Shown one piece after another: positions 1 through 8,522 of a stretch of DNA of 24,434 nucleotides. The stretch lies in contig UQTN01000017.1 in the NCBI GenBank assembly GCA_900543945.1, forward strand, positions 1 to 24,434, given 5' to 3'. The notes beneath the pieces are model-generated. The model ran no database searches, was not told the origin of the DNA, and saw only the letters and a program-made list of their open reading frames with translations. The DNA is from an uncultured Collinsella sp. GTDB lineage: Bacteria; Actinomycetota; Coriobacteriia; Coriobacteriales; Coriobacteriaceae. Within the stretch, counting starts at the first letter, position 1; the number at the start of each line of letters is the position of its first letter. A program made the translations under genes and the position numbers.

Positions 1-831
1 TTAGGCCTCGTCGGTCTCGTGCGGGGTAATAGCCTCGACGGCAGAGACTGCCTTGGGCAACATGCCATCGGGCAGCGCGGTCTCGACCTCGCCCTTATCG
101 CAGGCCTCGGCGAGTGCCGGATTAATGGGAAGCTGGCCCAAGATGTCGAGGTTATAGCGCTCTGCGACCTCGGGGAGCTTGCTCTTGCCAAAGACCTCGA
201 TCTTCTTGCCGCAGTCGGGGCACTCAATATAGCTCATGTTCTCGACAATGCCCAGAATGGGGACGTTCATCTTCTCGGCCATGTTGACCGCCTTGGCGAC
301 GATCATCGAGACCAGATCCTGCGGGCTCGTGACGATGACGATGCCGTCGACCGGCAGCGACTGGAAGACGGTGAGCGCGACGTCGCCTGTTCCCGGAGGC
401 ATGTCGACCAGCAGGTAGTCGATGGGGCCCCACGAGGTCTCGCTCCAGAACTGCCTAATGGCGCCTGCGATGACCGGACCGCGCCAAAGGACGGGGTCGG
501 TCTCGTTTTGGAGCAGCAGGTTGGAGCTCATGACCTTGACGCCGTGCTCGGAGATTTCGGGCAGCATAAGGTTGCCAAGGGCATGGACGTGGCGTCCACT
601 CATACCGAACATCTTGGGGATAGAGGGACCGGTGATGTCGGCATCGAGGACGCCGACCTTGTGGCCGTGACGGGCAAGCTCGGTGGCGATGGCACCGGTG
701 ACAAATGACTTGCCGACACCGCCCTTGCCGGAAAGCACGGCGATGACGCGCTTGACCTCGGACAGCGTGTTCTCCTCAAATTGCGACGGCGACGTTTGTC
801 CGCCGGCGGCCTGTGCGTGTTCGCAACCCAT
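1..831 (-). CDS. mrp: Mrp/ApbC (NBP35-like) Fe-S cluster carrier P-loop ATPase
   Basis: A 276-aa cytosolic P-loop ATPase of the Mrp/ApbC family, which in characterised members binds a labile 4Fe-4S cluster and passes it to apoproteins. The deviant Walker A GKGGVGKS is at residues 35-42, the switch region contains DADITGPSIPKMFG, and the Walker B-like stretch reads LLVDMPPGTGD. A CPDC motif at residues 204-207 is the expected cluster-binding CxxC. The start at 831 is chosen because AAGGAGT lies just upstream; a longer frame reaching 888 lacks such a site. The N-terminus MGCEH carries an extra Cys and His, and whether these bind metal is unknown. The gene is complete, with its TAA at the very edge of the window. 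It lies downstream of the LtaS-like gene on the same strand but has its own candidate promoter. The family call is firm; the client proteins are unknown. Confidence 0.93.
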   Translation of the reverse strand: MGCEHAQAAGGQTSPSQFEENTLSEVKRVIAVLSGKGGVGKSFVTGAIATELARHGHKVGVLDADITGPSIPKMFGMSGRHVHALGNLMLPEISEHGVKVMSSNLLLQNETDPVLWRGPVIAGAIRQFWSETSWGPIDYLLVDMPPGTGDVALTVFQSLPVDGIVIVTSPQDLVSMIVAKAVNMAEKMNVPILGIVENMSYIECPDCGKKIEVFGKSKLPEVAERYNLDILGQLPINPALAEACDKGEVETALPDGMLPKAVSAVEAITPHETDEA

Positions 832-886
832 GTATGACTCCTTTGTATATGCTGGGGCCGGGGCCCCGCGATGTGACACGAGCGTC

Positions 887-916
887 ATTGTACCCTCGTT
901 TGCGAGCGGGAGTCAT
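887..916 (-). promoter_or_regulatory. Candidate sigma-70-type promoter for mrp
   Basis: Read on the minus strand there is a -10 TACAAT (887-892), an 18-bp spacer and a -35 ATGACT (911-916). Transcription would begin near 880, about 50 nt before the mrp start, and the leader would contain a GC-rich self-complementary stretch (about 853-868). This is a pattern match only. Confidence 0.42.
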
Positions 917-924
917 TTGCGATG

Positions 925-965
925 CGTTTGGGCCGAGCGTGCTTGCAATACGATGGGCCCAAGCG
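925..965 (-). terminator. Stem-loop just after the LtaS-like gene
   Basis: CGTTTGGGCC (925-934) pairs with GGCCCAAGCG (956-965) over 10 bp including one wobble, with a 21-nt loop. It begins 12 nt past the stop codon of the LtaS-like gene. There is no U-tract and the loop is long, so this is a weak terminator candidate. Confidence 0.35.
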
Positions 966-976
966 AATGGGCGGGC

Positions 977-3130
977 TTACTGAACTTTGCTGGCGAACTC
1001 GAGGTATTGCATGCGCTGCAGCTTGTCGATCGTCGAGGCGTAGGGGCTGTCTTCCGATTCCAAGTCGTAGCGCAGCCCGTCGGCACCGAGATAGCCGGCG
1101 ACATTGATGGTGGGCACATCTGACCTTGTCGCAAGCAGGGCCTTTTGGTAATTGGTGAGCGGGGCGCCGATCTTATTAAGGGTAATGGCTGCAATCTCGT
1201 TTGCCCCGACGGTGTCGTAGACGTTGAGCTCGGTATTGCCGGCGATCTCATAGTTAGCCCAGACGAGATATGTCGACTGATAGATACGGAAAGCGTGGCT
1301 TGCCGTATCTTCCTGAGGGTACAGCTCGTCGTTGAGAGTCGTTGCGGCGCTCGGCTGATGGTCGCCAAAAAAGACAAGAACAACCGGTCTGCCGATGTTG
1401 CGGAGCTCGTTGATAAAGTACTCGAGGTCCCGGTCGGATGCGTTGATGCAGGTGAGATAGGTGTTGAGCGCGCTGTTGGCGCCTTCGCTGGCTCCCTCGA
1501 CCCAATAGTTTGTCAGCTCTTCGGCGGGAACGGTGCCATAGTCGTAGCCGCCGTGATTTTGCATCGTGACGTCAAAGATGAACTGCGGCGCTTCGTCGGT
1601 TCTAAGCAGGTCGAGTATCTTGTCGTAGGTGGCGTAGTCGCATACGCCGGCATGGTAATAGGGCGCACCTTCGAAATCGCCGATTGAAAGAAAGTCTCCA
1701 AAGCCCAGCTGCTGATAGATTTTATCTCGATGGTAGTTGACGGGGTTTTGCGGGTGCATAGCGGTAGTGGTATACCCAAGCTCTTTAAGGTCCTTTGCCA
1801 GGCTGTTTACGCCATTCATCTGATACAGCTGATAGGGGATCTTGCCTAATCCGACAAAGGCCGTTGTCGCTCCGGTCAAAAATTCGAATTCGGAGTTCGC
1901 CGTTCCGCCACCGGCGACCGAAGCGAGCATGGTGCCGCGAACAAGTGTGTCGGGAAGCGAGTTGTAGAATGCGGGGCCGGAGTACCCGGCCGCCTGGAGC
2001 TGCTCAAAGCACGAAAGGTCGCTAAAACTCTCGTTCATGATGGCAACAATCGTCGGCTTGATTTCATTGAACTGGGCAACGGCCGCCGCGCGCTGTTCGC
2101 TCGAGCCATATGTGCTGTCGTAGACGGCGGCGAGCTCCTGCTCGATGCTCTGCGCCTCATCGGGCGTATAGTCTTCGGGCTTCTCAATGGGCAACTCGTT
2201 GACCATTTCGGTGAACGAAGTGATAAAACCCTGAGACGCATACGTGGTGATGGGCTGCCAACGGTCAAATCCAAAATCCAGCGCCTGCTCCAAGTCGATG
2301 TTGGAAAAGCCTGAGAGCCCCACAACGGTCACTAGCAGAAAAGCACAGAGGTTAGCGGCGATAGCGGGGAAGACATGGGTGGGCGTACGGAGCTTTCGCG
2401 GTCGGATGAGCGAAAGAAGCCCCAGGGAAATCTCCAGCAGGGCGAGAGAGGTTACGATTCCGGCGGTAAAGGTAAACTCGTATCCCTCGCTCACTTCCAT
2501 TGCGGTGCCAAGGGCCAAGATATCGCTTGGCAGGATGGCTTCGCCTTTAAACGTTATGACGAAGTGCTCGGCAATGCCAAGGACGCAACAGACGACGGGC
2601 ACGAGGACCATGACGCCTCCATGACGCTGTCCCAGCAAATAAAGGGAGAGCAGAACCGTCGCGAGCAACCCGACGGAAAACCCGAATGAGTTGGCGGGAA
2701 TGCGATAGAACGTTTCGTTGCAGGCAATTTCGATTGAAACGAACGAGAGCGCTGAAACAGCGGCGATGACAAGGATGTCGCGGCAAATACAGGCAACCGT
2801 TCCCGTCGCAAGGTCGGTTTGGTCGATAAGTCCCGAAACCAAGGGCTCGACAAGAAGCATGACGGCGGCAGCACCGAGCGCCGAATAAGAAAGGACCCAT
2901 AGGGAGCTGCCCTCATTTACGAGCGATTGATTCGTAATCCATGCAGCTACCACGCCGAGCGGGATGAGGAGCGTCGCGCACCAAAAGACGCGGGCAATGG
3001 GTGGCTTTTCGTTGCGTTTGATTGAAAAATACACGCGCACGACGACGGCGGCCACGATAAGGACGGCGATGAATATGGGCAGATTGGCCATGTCGCTCGA
3101 AGTGATTTCAAGGGGGATATCTTCGGTCAT
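977..3130 (-). CDS. LtaS-like membrane phosphoglycerol transferase / alkaline-phosphatase-superfamily sulfatase
   Basis: A 717-aa membrane protein: a multi-span N-terminal half (about eight hydrophobic segments by eye, up to roughly residue 300) followed by an extracytoplasmic sulfatase-fold domain. The domain has the LtaS-family hallmarks: IVAIMNESFSDLS, the GGGTANSEFEFLTG block with the candidate catalytic Thr at residue 410, HPQNPVNYHRD, VTMQNHGGY and FFGDHQP. Characterised relatives transfer glycerol-phosphate from phosphatidylglycerol to build lipoteichoic acid or decorate surface glycans. The substrate here cannot be read from sequence. Staphylococcal LtaS has five membrane spans, so the longer membrane region suggests a glycan-modifying subgroup rather than classic LTA synthase. 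The start at 3130 is chosen for AGAGGA 7 nt upstream; in-frame extension to 3205 adds a hydrophilic, poorly supported tail. It is transcribed divergently from uvrA. Confidence 0.88.
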   Translation of the reverse strand: MTEDIPLEITSSDMANLPIFIAVLIVAAVVVRVYFSIKRNEKPPIARVFWCATLLIPLGVVAAWITNQSLVNEGSSLWVLSYSALGAAAVMLLVEPLVSGLIDQTDLATGTVACICRDILVIAAVSALSFVSIEIACNETFYRIPANSFGFSVGLLATVLLSLYLLGQRHGGVMVLVPVVCCVLGIAEHFVITFKGEAILPSDILALGTAMEVSEGYEFTFTAGIVTSLALLEISLGLLSLIRPRKLRTPTHVFPAIAANLCAFLLVTVVGLSGFSNIDLEQALDFGFDRWQPITTYASQGFITSFTEMVNELPIEKPEDYTPDEAQSIEQELAAVYDSTYGSSEQRAAAVAQFNEIKPTIVAIMNESFSDLSCFEQLQAAGYSGPAFYNSLPDTLVRGTMLASVAGGGTANSEFEFLTGATTAFVGLGKIPYQLYQMNGVNSLAKDLKELGYTTTAMHPQNPVNYHRDKIYQQLGFGDFLSIGDFEGAPYYHAGVCDYATYDKILDLLRTDEAPQFIFDVTMQNHGGYDYGTVPAEELTNYWVEGASEGANSALNTYLTCINASDRDLEYFINELRNIGRPVVLVFFGDHQPSAATTLNDELYPQEDTASHAFRIYQSTYLVWANYEIAGNTELNVYDTVGANEIAAITLNKIGAPLTNYQKALLATRSDVPTINVAGYLGADGLRYDLESEDSPYASTIDKLQRMQYLEFASKVQ

Positions 3131-3248
3131 GGACGTTCCTCTGGTACAGCAAATTAAGTTCAGTATTAGATTACTGTAACCTTTCCACGGCATTTCGAGA
3201 AACAAAGCGCCCGATACGCAAAGCTAAAGGTCTGCGAATCTTGTATTA

Positions 3249-3262
3249 CGAACATCTGTGCG
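3249..3262 (+). promoter_or_regulatory. Candidate LexA (SOS) box upstream of uvrA
   Basis: CGAACATCTGTGCG matches the Gram-positive/actinobacterial SOS consensus CGAACRNRYGTTYG at 11 of 13 defined positions; the deviations are a C at the second R and a G for the second T. It lies 61 bp upstream of the uvrA start, in the divergent region between uvrA and the LtaS-like gene. uvrA is a standard SOS gene in actinobacteria, so the location supports the call. A -10-like TATGAT follows at 3290-3295 without a convincing -35. Confidence 0.55.
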
Positions 3263-3323
3263 CGTCGAGTGCGCTAAACTCATCGGCAGTATGATTCGAT
3301 GCAATAGGAGGCAAGGAGCTTCC

Positions 3324-6203
3324 ATGTCTGATTCCTCTATCGTTATTCGCGGCGCTCGTGAGCACAACCTCCGTGATATCGATGTTTCCATTCCGCGTGA
3401 CCAACTCGTGGTCATTACCGGTCTTTCTGGCTCGGGCAAGAGTTCGCTGGCATTCGACACTATCTATGCCGAGGGCCAGCGTCGATACGTCGAGAGCCTT
3501 TCGAGTTATGCGCGCCAGTTCTTGGGCCAGATGGACAAACCCGACTTGGATTCAATCGACGGCCTTTCGCCGGCGGTGTCGATCGACCAAAAGACGACAT
3601 CTAAAAACCCTCGCTCGACGGTTGGCACCGTAACCGAGATTTATGACTATCTGCGTCTGCTGTTCGCCCGTGTGGGCACCCCGCACTGTCCCGAATGCGG
3701 CCGCGTCATTGAGCGCCAGACGACCGACCAGGTCGCCGATAAGGTCCTGGCGGCGGGGGAGGGCCGCCGCGCGTTTGTGCTGGCACCGGTGGTGCGCGGG
3801 CGAAAAGGCGAGTACACCAAGCTGTTTGAGGACCTTCGCGCCGAGGGCTTTAGCCGCGTGCGTGTCGACGGCGAGGTTCGCTCGCTTGATGACCCTATCG
3901 ATTTGGATAAGAAATTCAAGCACGATATCGAGGTCGTGGTCGACCGCATCGTGATTCGCGAGAACTCGCTGGGCCGTATTGCCGAGTCCGTTGAACAGGC
4001 GACTGCGCTGGCGCACGGCAATGTGAACGTATACTTGCTGCCCGACCGCGACGCTCCCGAGGGGACCGAAGGCGAGTTGCTGGAGTATTCGCTGGCGTTA
4101 GCGTGCCCGGAGCATGGACACTCCATCGATGACCTGCAGCCGCGTGATTTCTCGTTCAACGCGCCCTATGGCGCGTGCCCCGAGTGCGATGGCCTGGGCT
4201 TTAAGAAGACGGTCGATGCCGAGGCCCTAATCGAAGACCCCTCGAAGTCGATCGCCGACGGGGTCTTTGGCAGCCTGTTTGGCAACTCTAACTACTATCC
4301 GCAGATTTTCGCTGCGGTCTGCAAACACTTTAAGGTGAGCGTCGATACGCCGTGGGAGGATCTGCCTCCGCGGGTGTGTCGTGCGTTTTTAGACGGCATG
4401 GGCGACCAGAAGATTTCGGTCGACTATCAAAAGCTCGATGGGCGCCGCAGCCAGTGGGACACCAAGTTCTCGGGTGTGCGCAATATCCTGTACGAGCGCT
4501 ATACCGAGACGACGAATGAGAACACCAAGGCGCGCTTGGAGAAGTACATCCGCGAGGAGCCGTGCTCGAGCTGCCACGGCGCTCGTTTGCGCCCCGAGAT
4601 GCTCGCCGTCACCGTGGGCGGCAAGTCCATTTACGAGGTTTGTTGTCTGTCGTGCCGTGAGTCGCTCGAGTTTTTTGAGGGCCTGGAACTCACCGAGCGC
4701 CAACAGTTTATCGGCGGACGCATCGTCAAGGAAATCCTGGAGCGCCTGCGTTTTCTGGTCGATGTCGGACTCGACTATCTGACCCTCGATCGTGCCTCGG
4801 CGACGCTTTCCGGAGGCGAGGCCCAGCGTATTCGCCTGGCAACGCAGATCGGCGCCGGCCTCATGGGTGTCCTGTACATTTTGGACGAGCCATCGATTGG
4901 CCTCCATCAGCGCGATAACGAGCGCCTGATCAAGACGCTTGAGCGCCTACGCGATATCGGCAATACCGTCATCGTCGTCGAGCATGATGAGGATACGATT
5001 CGTGCTGCCGACTATGTGATCGACATGGGCCCCGGCGCGGGCGTGAACGGCGGACACGTAGTCGCGGCGGGAACGCCTGCCGATATCATGGCGTGTCCCG
5101 AGTCGATGACGGGCGCTTATCTGACCGGCAAACGAATGATTCGGGTTCCCGATGAGCGCCGCAAGCCCGGTCGCGGCTGCCTTAAGATCACGGGCGCCCG
5201 CGCCAACAACCTCAAAAACGTTACCGCCAAGATCGAGTTTGGTACGCTTACGGTCGTTACCGGCGTGTCGGGATCGGGTAAGAGCTCCCTGGTTACCGAC
5301 ACTATCGCACCTGCCCTTACGAATGCCATTCACCGTTCGACGCGCCCTGTGGGTCCGTATAAGAAAATCGAGGGCATCGAGTGTATCGATAAGGTTATCG
5401 ATATCGACCAGTCGCCGATTGGCCGCACGCCGCGTTCCAACCCTGCTACGTACATTGGCCTGTGGGATGATCTTCGCGCGCTGTTTGCGAGTACGCCGGA
5501 GTCGAAGGCGCGCGGCTACTCGCCGGGACGTTTCTCCTTTAACGTGAGCGGCGGTCGCTGCGAAGCATGCAAGGGCGACGGACAAATTAAGATCGAGATG
5601 CACTTCCTTCCCGATATCTATGTCCCCTGTGAGGTCTGCGGCGGCAAACGCTATAACCGCGAGACGCTTGAGGTCACCTACCGTGGTAAGACCATCTCGG
5701 ACGTGCTCGACATGAGCGTCACCGAGGCACTGGCCTTCTTTGGGAATATCCCGCAGATTAAGCGCAAGCTCCAGACGCTGTACGATGTAGGCTTGGGCTA
5801 CGTGAGCCTGGGCCAGCCCGCTACGACGCTCTCGGGCGGCGAGGCGCAGCGTGTGAAGCTCGCCAAGGAGCTTCATCGACGCCAGACGGGCAAGACGTTC
5901 TATATTTTGGATGAGCCGACGACCGGCCTTCATTTTGAGGACGTCCGCCAGCTGCTCGATGTGCTGCAGCGCTTGGTCGATGCGGGCAACACGGTGCTGG
6001 TGATTGAACACAACCTTGATGTCATCAAGGTTGCCGACCGCCTGATCGATATGGGCCCCGAGGGCGGTAACGGCGGCGGAACCGTCGTGGTTTCGGGCAC
6101 ACCGGAGCAGGTTGCGGACTGTCCGCAGAGTTATACGGGCAAGTTTTTGGCGCCGTTGCTCAGGCGTGACCGGGAGCGTCAGGCTCAACTTGATGCTCAA
6201 TAA
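3324..6203 (+). CDS. uvrA: Excinuclease ABC subunit A (UvrA)
   Basis: A 959-aa DNA-damage sensor of nucleotide excision repair, close to the usual ~950 aa. UvrA forms a dimer, finds bulky lesions and loads UvrB. Both ABC ATPase modules are intact: Walker A GLSGSGKS at 33-40, signature LSGGEAQRIRLA from residue 495 with LDEPSIGLHQRD; then GVSGSGKS from residue 647, signature LSGGEAQRVKLA from residue 836 and LDEPTTGLHFED. The zinc-finger cysteines are present, including CEAC followed by CEVC in the second module. The start at 3324 is preceded by AAGGAG with good spacing; the in-frame extension to 3258 overlaps the candidate LexA box region and is less likely. UvrC is encoded about 2.3 kb downstream; uvrB is not in the window. 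A hairpin follows the gene. Confidence 0.98.
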   Translation: MSDSSIVIRGAREHNLRDIDVSIPRDQLVVITGLSGSGKSSLAFDTIYAEGQRRYVESLSSYARQFLGQMDKPDLDSIDGLSPAVSIDQKTTSKNPRSTVGTVTEIYDYLRLLFARVGTPHCPECGRVIERQTTDQVADKVLAAGEGRRAFVLAPVVRGRKGEYTKLFEDLRAEGFSRVRVDGEVRSLDDPIDLDKKFKHDIEVVVDRIVIRENSLGRIAESVEQATALAHGNVNVYLLPDRDAPEGTEGELLEYSLALACPEHGHSIDDLQPRDFSFNAPYGACPECDGLGFKKTVDAEALIEDPSKSIADGVFGSLFGNSNYYPQIFAAVCKHFKVSVDTPWEDLPPRVCRAFLDGMGDQKISVDYQKLDGRRSQWDTKFSGVRNILYERYTETTNENTKARLEKYIREEPCSSCHGARLRPEMLAVTVGGKSIYEVCCLSCRESLEFFEGLELTERQQFIGGRIVKEILERLRFLVDVGLDYLTLDRASATLSGGEAQRIRLATQIGAGLMGVLYILDEPSIGLHQRDNERLIKTLERLRDIGNTVIVVEHDEDTIRAADYVIDMGPGAGVNGGHVVAAGTPADIMACPESMTGAYLTGKRMIRVPDERRKPGRGCLKITGARANNLKNVTAKIEFGTLTVVTGVSGSGKSSLVTDTIAPALTNAIHRSTRPVGPYKKIEGIECIDKVIDIDQSPIGRTPRSNPATYIGLWDDLRALFASTPESKARGYSPGRFSFNVSGGRCEACKGDGQIKIEMHFLPDIYVPCEVCGGKRYNRETLEVTYRGKTISDVLDMSVTEALAFFGNIPQIKRKLQTLYDVGLGYVSLGQPATTLSGGEAQRVKLAKELHRRQTGKTFYILDEPTTGLHFEDVRQLLDVLQRLVDAGNTVLVIEHNLDVIKVADRLIDMGPEGGNGGGTVVVSGTPEQVADCPQSYTGKFLAPLLRRDRERQAQLDAQ

Positions 6204-6223
6204 ATAGGCGATTCAGTTTATGG

Positions 6224-6254
6224 GCGCCATCGACTCCTTGTGATTCGATGGCGC
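6224..6254 (+). terminator. Hairpin after uvrA
   Basis: A perfect 10-bp stem, GCGCCATCGA (6224-6233) with TCGATGGCGC (6245-6254), and an 11-nt loop, starting 20 nt after the uvrA stop. There is no proper U-tract (TTGCTGTG follows), so it may be an imperfect terminator or a 3' stabilising hairpin. Confidence 0.6.
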
Positions 6255-6267
6255 TTGCTGTGTCGAA

Positions 6268-6298
6268 GTGACGTATGCAGCCGAATTGGACATATACT
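6268..6298 (+). promoter_or_regulatory. Candidate promoter for ybaK-murJ-uvrC
   Basis: A good -10, TATACT (6293-6298), with a weak -35-like GTGACG (6268-6273) at 19 bp spacing. It follows the uvrA hairpin and would start transcription about 30 nt before ybaK. Confidence 0.4.
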
Positions 6299-6335
6299 TA
6301 ATCCTTGCGTCCGAATGCGAGGGAAAGGATATGCC

Positions 6336-6836
6336 ATGGCAAAGGCTGTAAAGACGCCAAAAACCAATGCGATGCGCGAGCTGGAAAGCGCCGGCATTTC
6401 CTATGTTCTACATACGTACGAAGACGATGGTGATGAGTCGGCGGGCCTGGGGGTCGCGATTTCGGAGCAGCTTGGCGAGGAGCCCGGACAAGGATTTAAG
6501 ACCTTGGTCTGCGTGACGCCGTCCAACGACCACGTCGTGTGCTGCATCCCTGTTGCCGACGAGCTCGATCTAAAGTCCGCCGCGCGTGCCGCGGGGGAGA
6601 AGTCCTTGGCCATGATGCATGTGAAGGATTTGCTTGCGGCGACTGGCTACGTTCGCGGCGGCTGCAGTCCGGTCGGTATGAAAAAACGCTACCGGACGCT
6701 CATTGATGAGACATGTGTCCTTTGGGATACCATTTTTATTTCGGGAGGCAAGCGTGGTTATCAGCTTGAGCTTGCACCCGATGATTTAATTGCATTTTGC
6801 GGGGCGACGGTCGCCCCGATTACGAGAGAGGACTGA
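6336..6836 (+). CDS. ybaK: Cys-tRNA(Pro)/Cys-tRNA(Cys) deacylase YbaK/EbsC
   Basis: A 166-aa protein of the YbaK/ProX trans-editing family, which hydrolyses Cys mischarged onto tRNA-Pro. Length and motifs are standard: TKTNAM-like N-terminus (residues 8-13 here PKTNAM), the GYVRGGCSPVGMKKRY block in the second half, and ISGGKRGYQLELAPDDLI near the C-terminus. The start at 6336 is supported by AAAGGAT upstream; the frame runs back to 6240, but that part lies in the uvrA hairpin and promoter region. It is followed after only 3 nt by murJ, which suggests co-transcription. No oddities were seen. Substrate specificity within the family (Cys-tRNA-Pro versus broader) is inferred from homology. Confidence 0.93.
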   Translation: MAKAVKTPKTNAMRELESAGISYVLHTYEDDGDESAGLGVAISEQLGEEPGQGFKTLVCVTPSNDHVVCCIPVADELDLKSAARAAGEKSLAMMHVKDLLAATGYVRGGCSPVGMKKRYRTLIDETCVLWDTIFISGGKRGYQLELAPDDLIAFCGATVAPITRED

Positions 6837-6839
6837 GCG

Positions 6840-8522
6840 ATGCCGCAGGAAGAATTGAAGTGCGGAGCTCATTTTGCAAAAGAATCTGCGCCTCAGACAC
6901 CCTCATCCGAAGCTTCTTCGTCGCGAGACGACACTGACGACATGGGCTCGTCGGACTACTCCACGGTTGGTCGTTCCGCCGGGCTTATGACCATCCTGAC
7001 CATCGTGTCTCGCGTCACCGGCTTTATCCGCACATGGGCAATGGCGGCCGCTATCGGCATGTCGCTGCTCTCGTCCTCCTATCAGGTCGCCAACAACCTG
7101 CCCAATATGCTCTACGAACTCGTGATGGGCGGCATGCTCGTGACGGCGTTTTTGCCCGTGTACATGGGCGTGAGGCGTGAGCAGGGTCGCGAGGCCTCGA
7201 ACGAGTACGTGGGCAACCTGCTCGGTATTCTGCTATTGGTGCTGGGTGGCATTTCGTTGCTGGGGACCGTGTTCGCTCCGGGCTTTATTTGGACGCAATC
7301 GTTCCTTTCGGGTGACGGCGGCAGCATGGATACCGCTGCGTTCATGTTCCGTTTCTTCGCCATCCAGATTCTGTTTTATGGTTTGGGCTCGGTGTTCTCG
7401 GGCGTTCTCAACGCACACCGCGACTACTTCTGGTCGACGTTTGCCCCGGTCCTCAACAATGTGATCGTCATTGCGAGCTTTATGGGCTTTGCGCCCGTGT
7501 CCGCACAGTTTGGCGAACGTGCCGGCATCATCTTGATTGCGGCCGGTACGACCCTCGGTGTCTTTGTTCAGATGGCTTGTCAGATCCCCGCGCTTGGCAA
7601 GCACGGCGTGCATCCCCATATCCATATCGACTTTAAGGACCCCGCACTGCGCCAGACGATTGCGCTCGGTATCCCGACGCTGCTCGCCACGGTGTGCATG
7701 TTTGTCTCGACTTCTATCACCAACGCTGCTGCGCTGGTGGTCCAGCCCGAGACTGGTCCTTCCGTCATCGCCTATGCGCGCCTGTGGTACACGCTGCCCT
7801 ACGCGCTGATTGCCGCCTCGCTTTCGACGGCGCTCTATACCGAGCTCTCTCACGACGCACAGGAGAAGGATTACGACAGCGTTCGCACGGGCATTTCGCG
7901 TGGCGTCGCCCAGATGCTGTTCTTCCTGGTTCCGTTCGCGCTGTACCTGATTGTCTTCGCGCGTCCGCTCAACATGATCTACTGCGCTGGCAAGTTCGAT
8001 GAGTCCGGCGTGGCGCTGGTGTCCGAGTTCCTTGTCTACCTGGCGTTCTCGCTGCCGCTCTACGGCGTGGTCGTGCTGATGCAGAAGAGCTTCTCTGCCT
8101 TGCTCGACATGAAGCCCTATAGCCGCTATTGCCTGTATTCCGCCATCGGCCAGGCCGGCTCGGTTCTGCTGTTTGGCGTTGTACTGGGCTTCGGTATGCC
8201 GGCAATCGCGCTTTCGTATGTCGTCGACTACGTGATCTTGGTCGGTTGCTCGCTGTGGTGGCTGCGTCGTCGTCTGCGTGGTCTTCAGGTTAAATCTATC
8301 CTGCATGGCGGTTTCTTTGGCCTTTTGCTCGGTGGCCTGGGTGCTGCCGCAGGCGCCGGCGTCATGTGGGCGCTTGAGCACTTTGTCGGGGCACTTGGCG
8401 GCTCGATTCTGATTACTCTTGGCTACGTTTGCGTTGCGGGTGTCGTCTCGCTTGCTGTTACCTTTGGCCTTGCCGTCGTCCTTAAGATGCCCGAGGTCTC
8501 GGCGCTGATTCGTCGCAAGTAG
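6840..8522 (+). CDS. murJ: Lipid II flippase MurJ (MviN)
   Basis: A 560-aa polytopic membrane protein of the MOP superfamily that moves lipid II across the cytoplasmic membrane for peptidoglycan synthesis. About 14 hydrophobic segments can be counted. The family region SRVTGFIRTWAMA, YQVANNLPNMLYELVMGG and TAFLPVY lies at roughly residues 58-104. The first ~40 residues form a polar Ser/Asp/Glu-rich cytosolic tail absent from short bacterial MurJ. The start ATG at 6840 follows the ybaK stop by 3 nt, with GAGAGGA as ribosome binding site reaching into ybaK, so translational coupling is likely. The stop is immediately followed by the uvrC start. No fused pseudokinase domain, as in mycobacterial MviN, is present. 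Confidence 0.95.
   Translation: MPQEELKCGAHFAKESAPQTPSSEASSSRDDTDDMGSSDYSTVGRSAGLMTILTIVSRVTGFIRTWAMAAAIGMSLLSSSYQVANNLPNMLYELVMGGMLVTAFLPVYMGVRREQGREASNEYVGNLLGILLLVLGGISLLGTVFAPGFIWTQSFLSGDGGSMDTAAFMFRFFAIQILFYGLGSVFSGVLNAHRDYFWSTFAPVLNNVIVIASFMGFAPVSAQFGERAGIILIAAGTTLGVFVQMACQIPALGKHGVHPHIHIDFKDPALRQTIALGIPTLLATVCMFVSTSITNAAALVVQPETGPSVIAYARLWYTLPYALIAASLSTALYTELSHDAQEKDYDSVRTGISRGVAQMLFFLVPFALYLIVFARPLNMIYCAGKFDESGVALVSEFLVYLAFSLPLYGVVVLMQKSFSALLDMKPYSRYCLYSAIGQAGSVLLFGVVLGFGMPAIALSYVVDYVILVGCSLWWLRRRLRGLQVKSILHGGFFGLLLGGLGAAAGAGVMWALEHFVGALGGSILITLGYVCVAGVVSLAVTFGLAVVLKMPEVSALIRRK

Noticed and set aside
4947..6200. A 417-codon open frame opposite the end of uvrA
   Set aside because: Antisense to the second ABC module of UvrA, with no recognisable domain.
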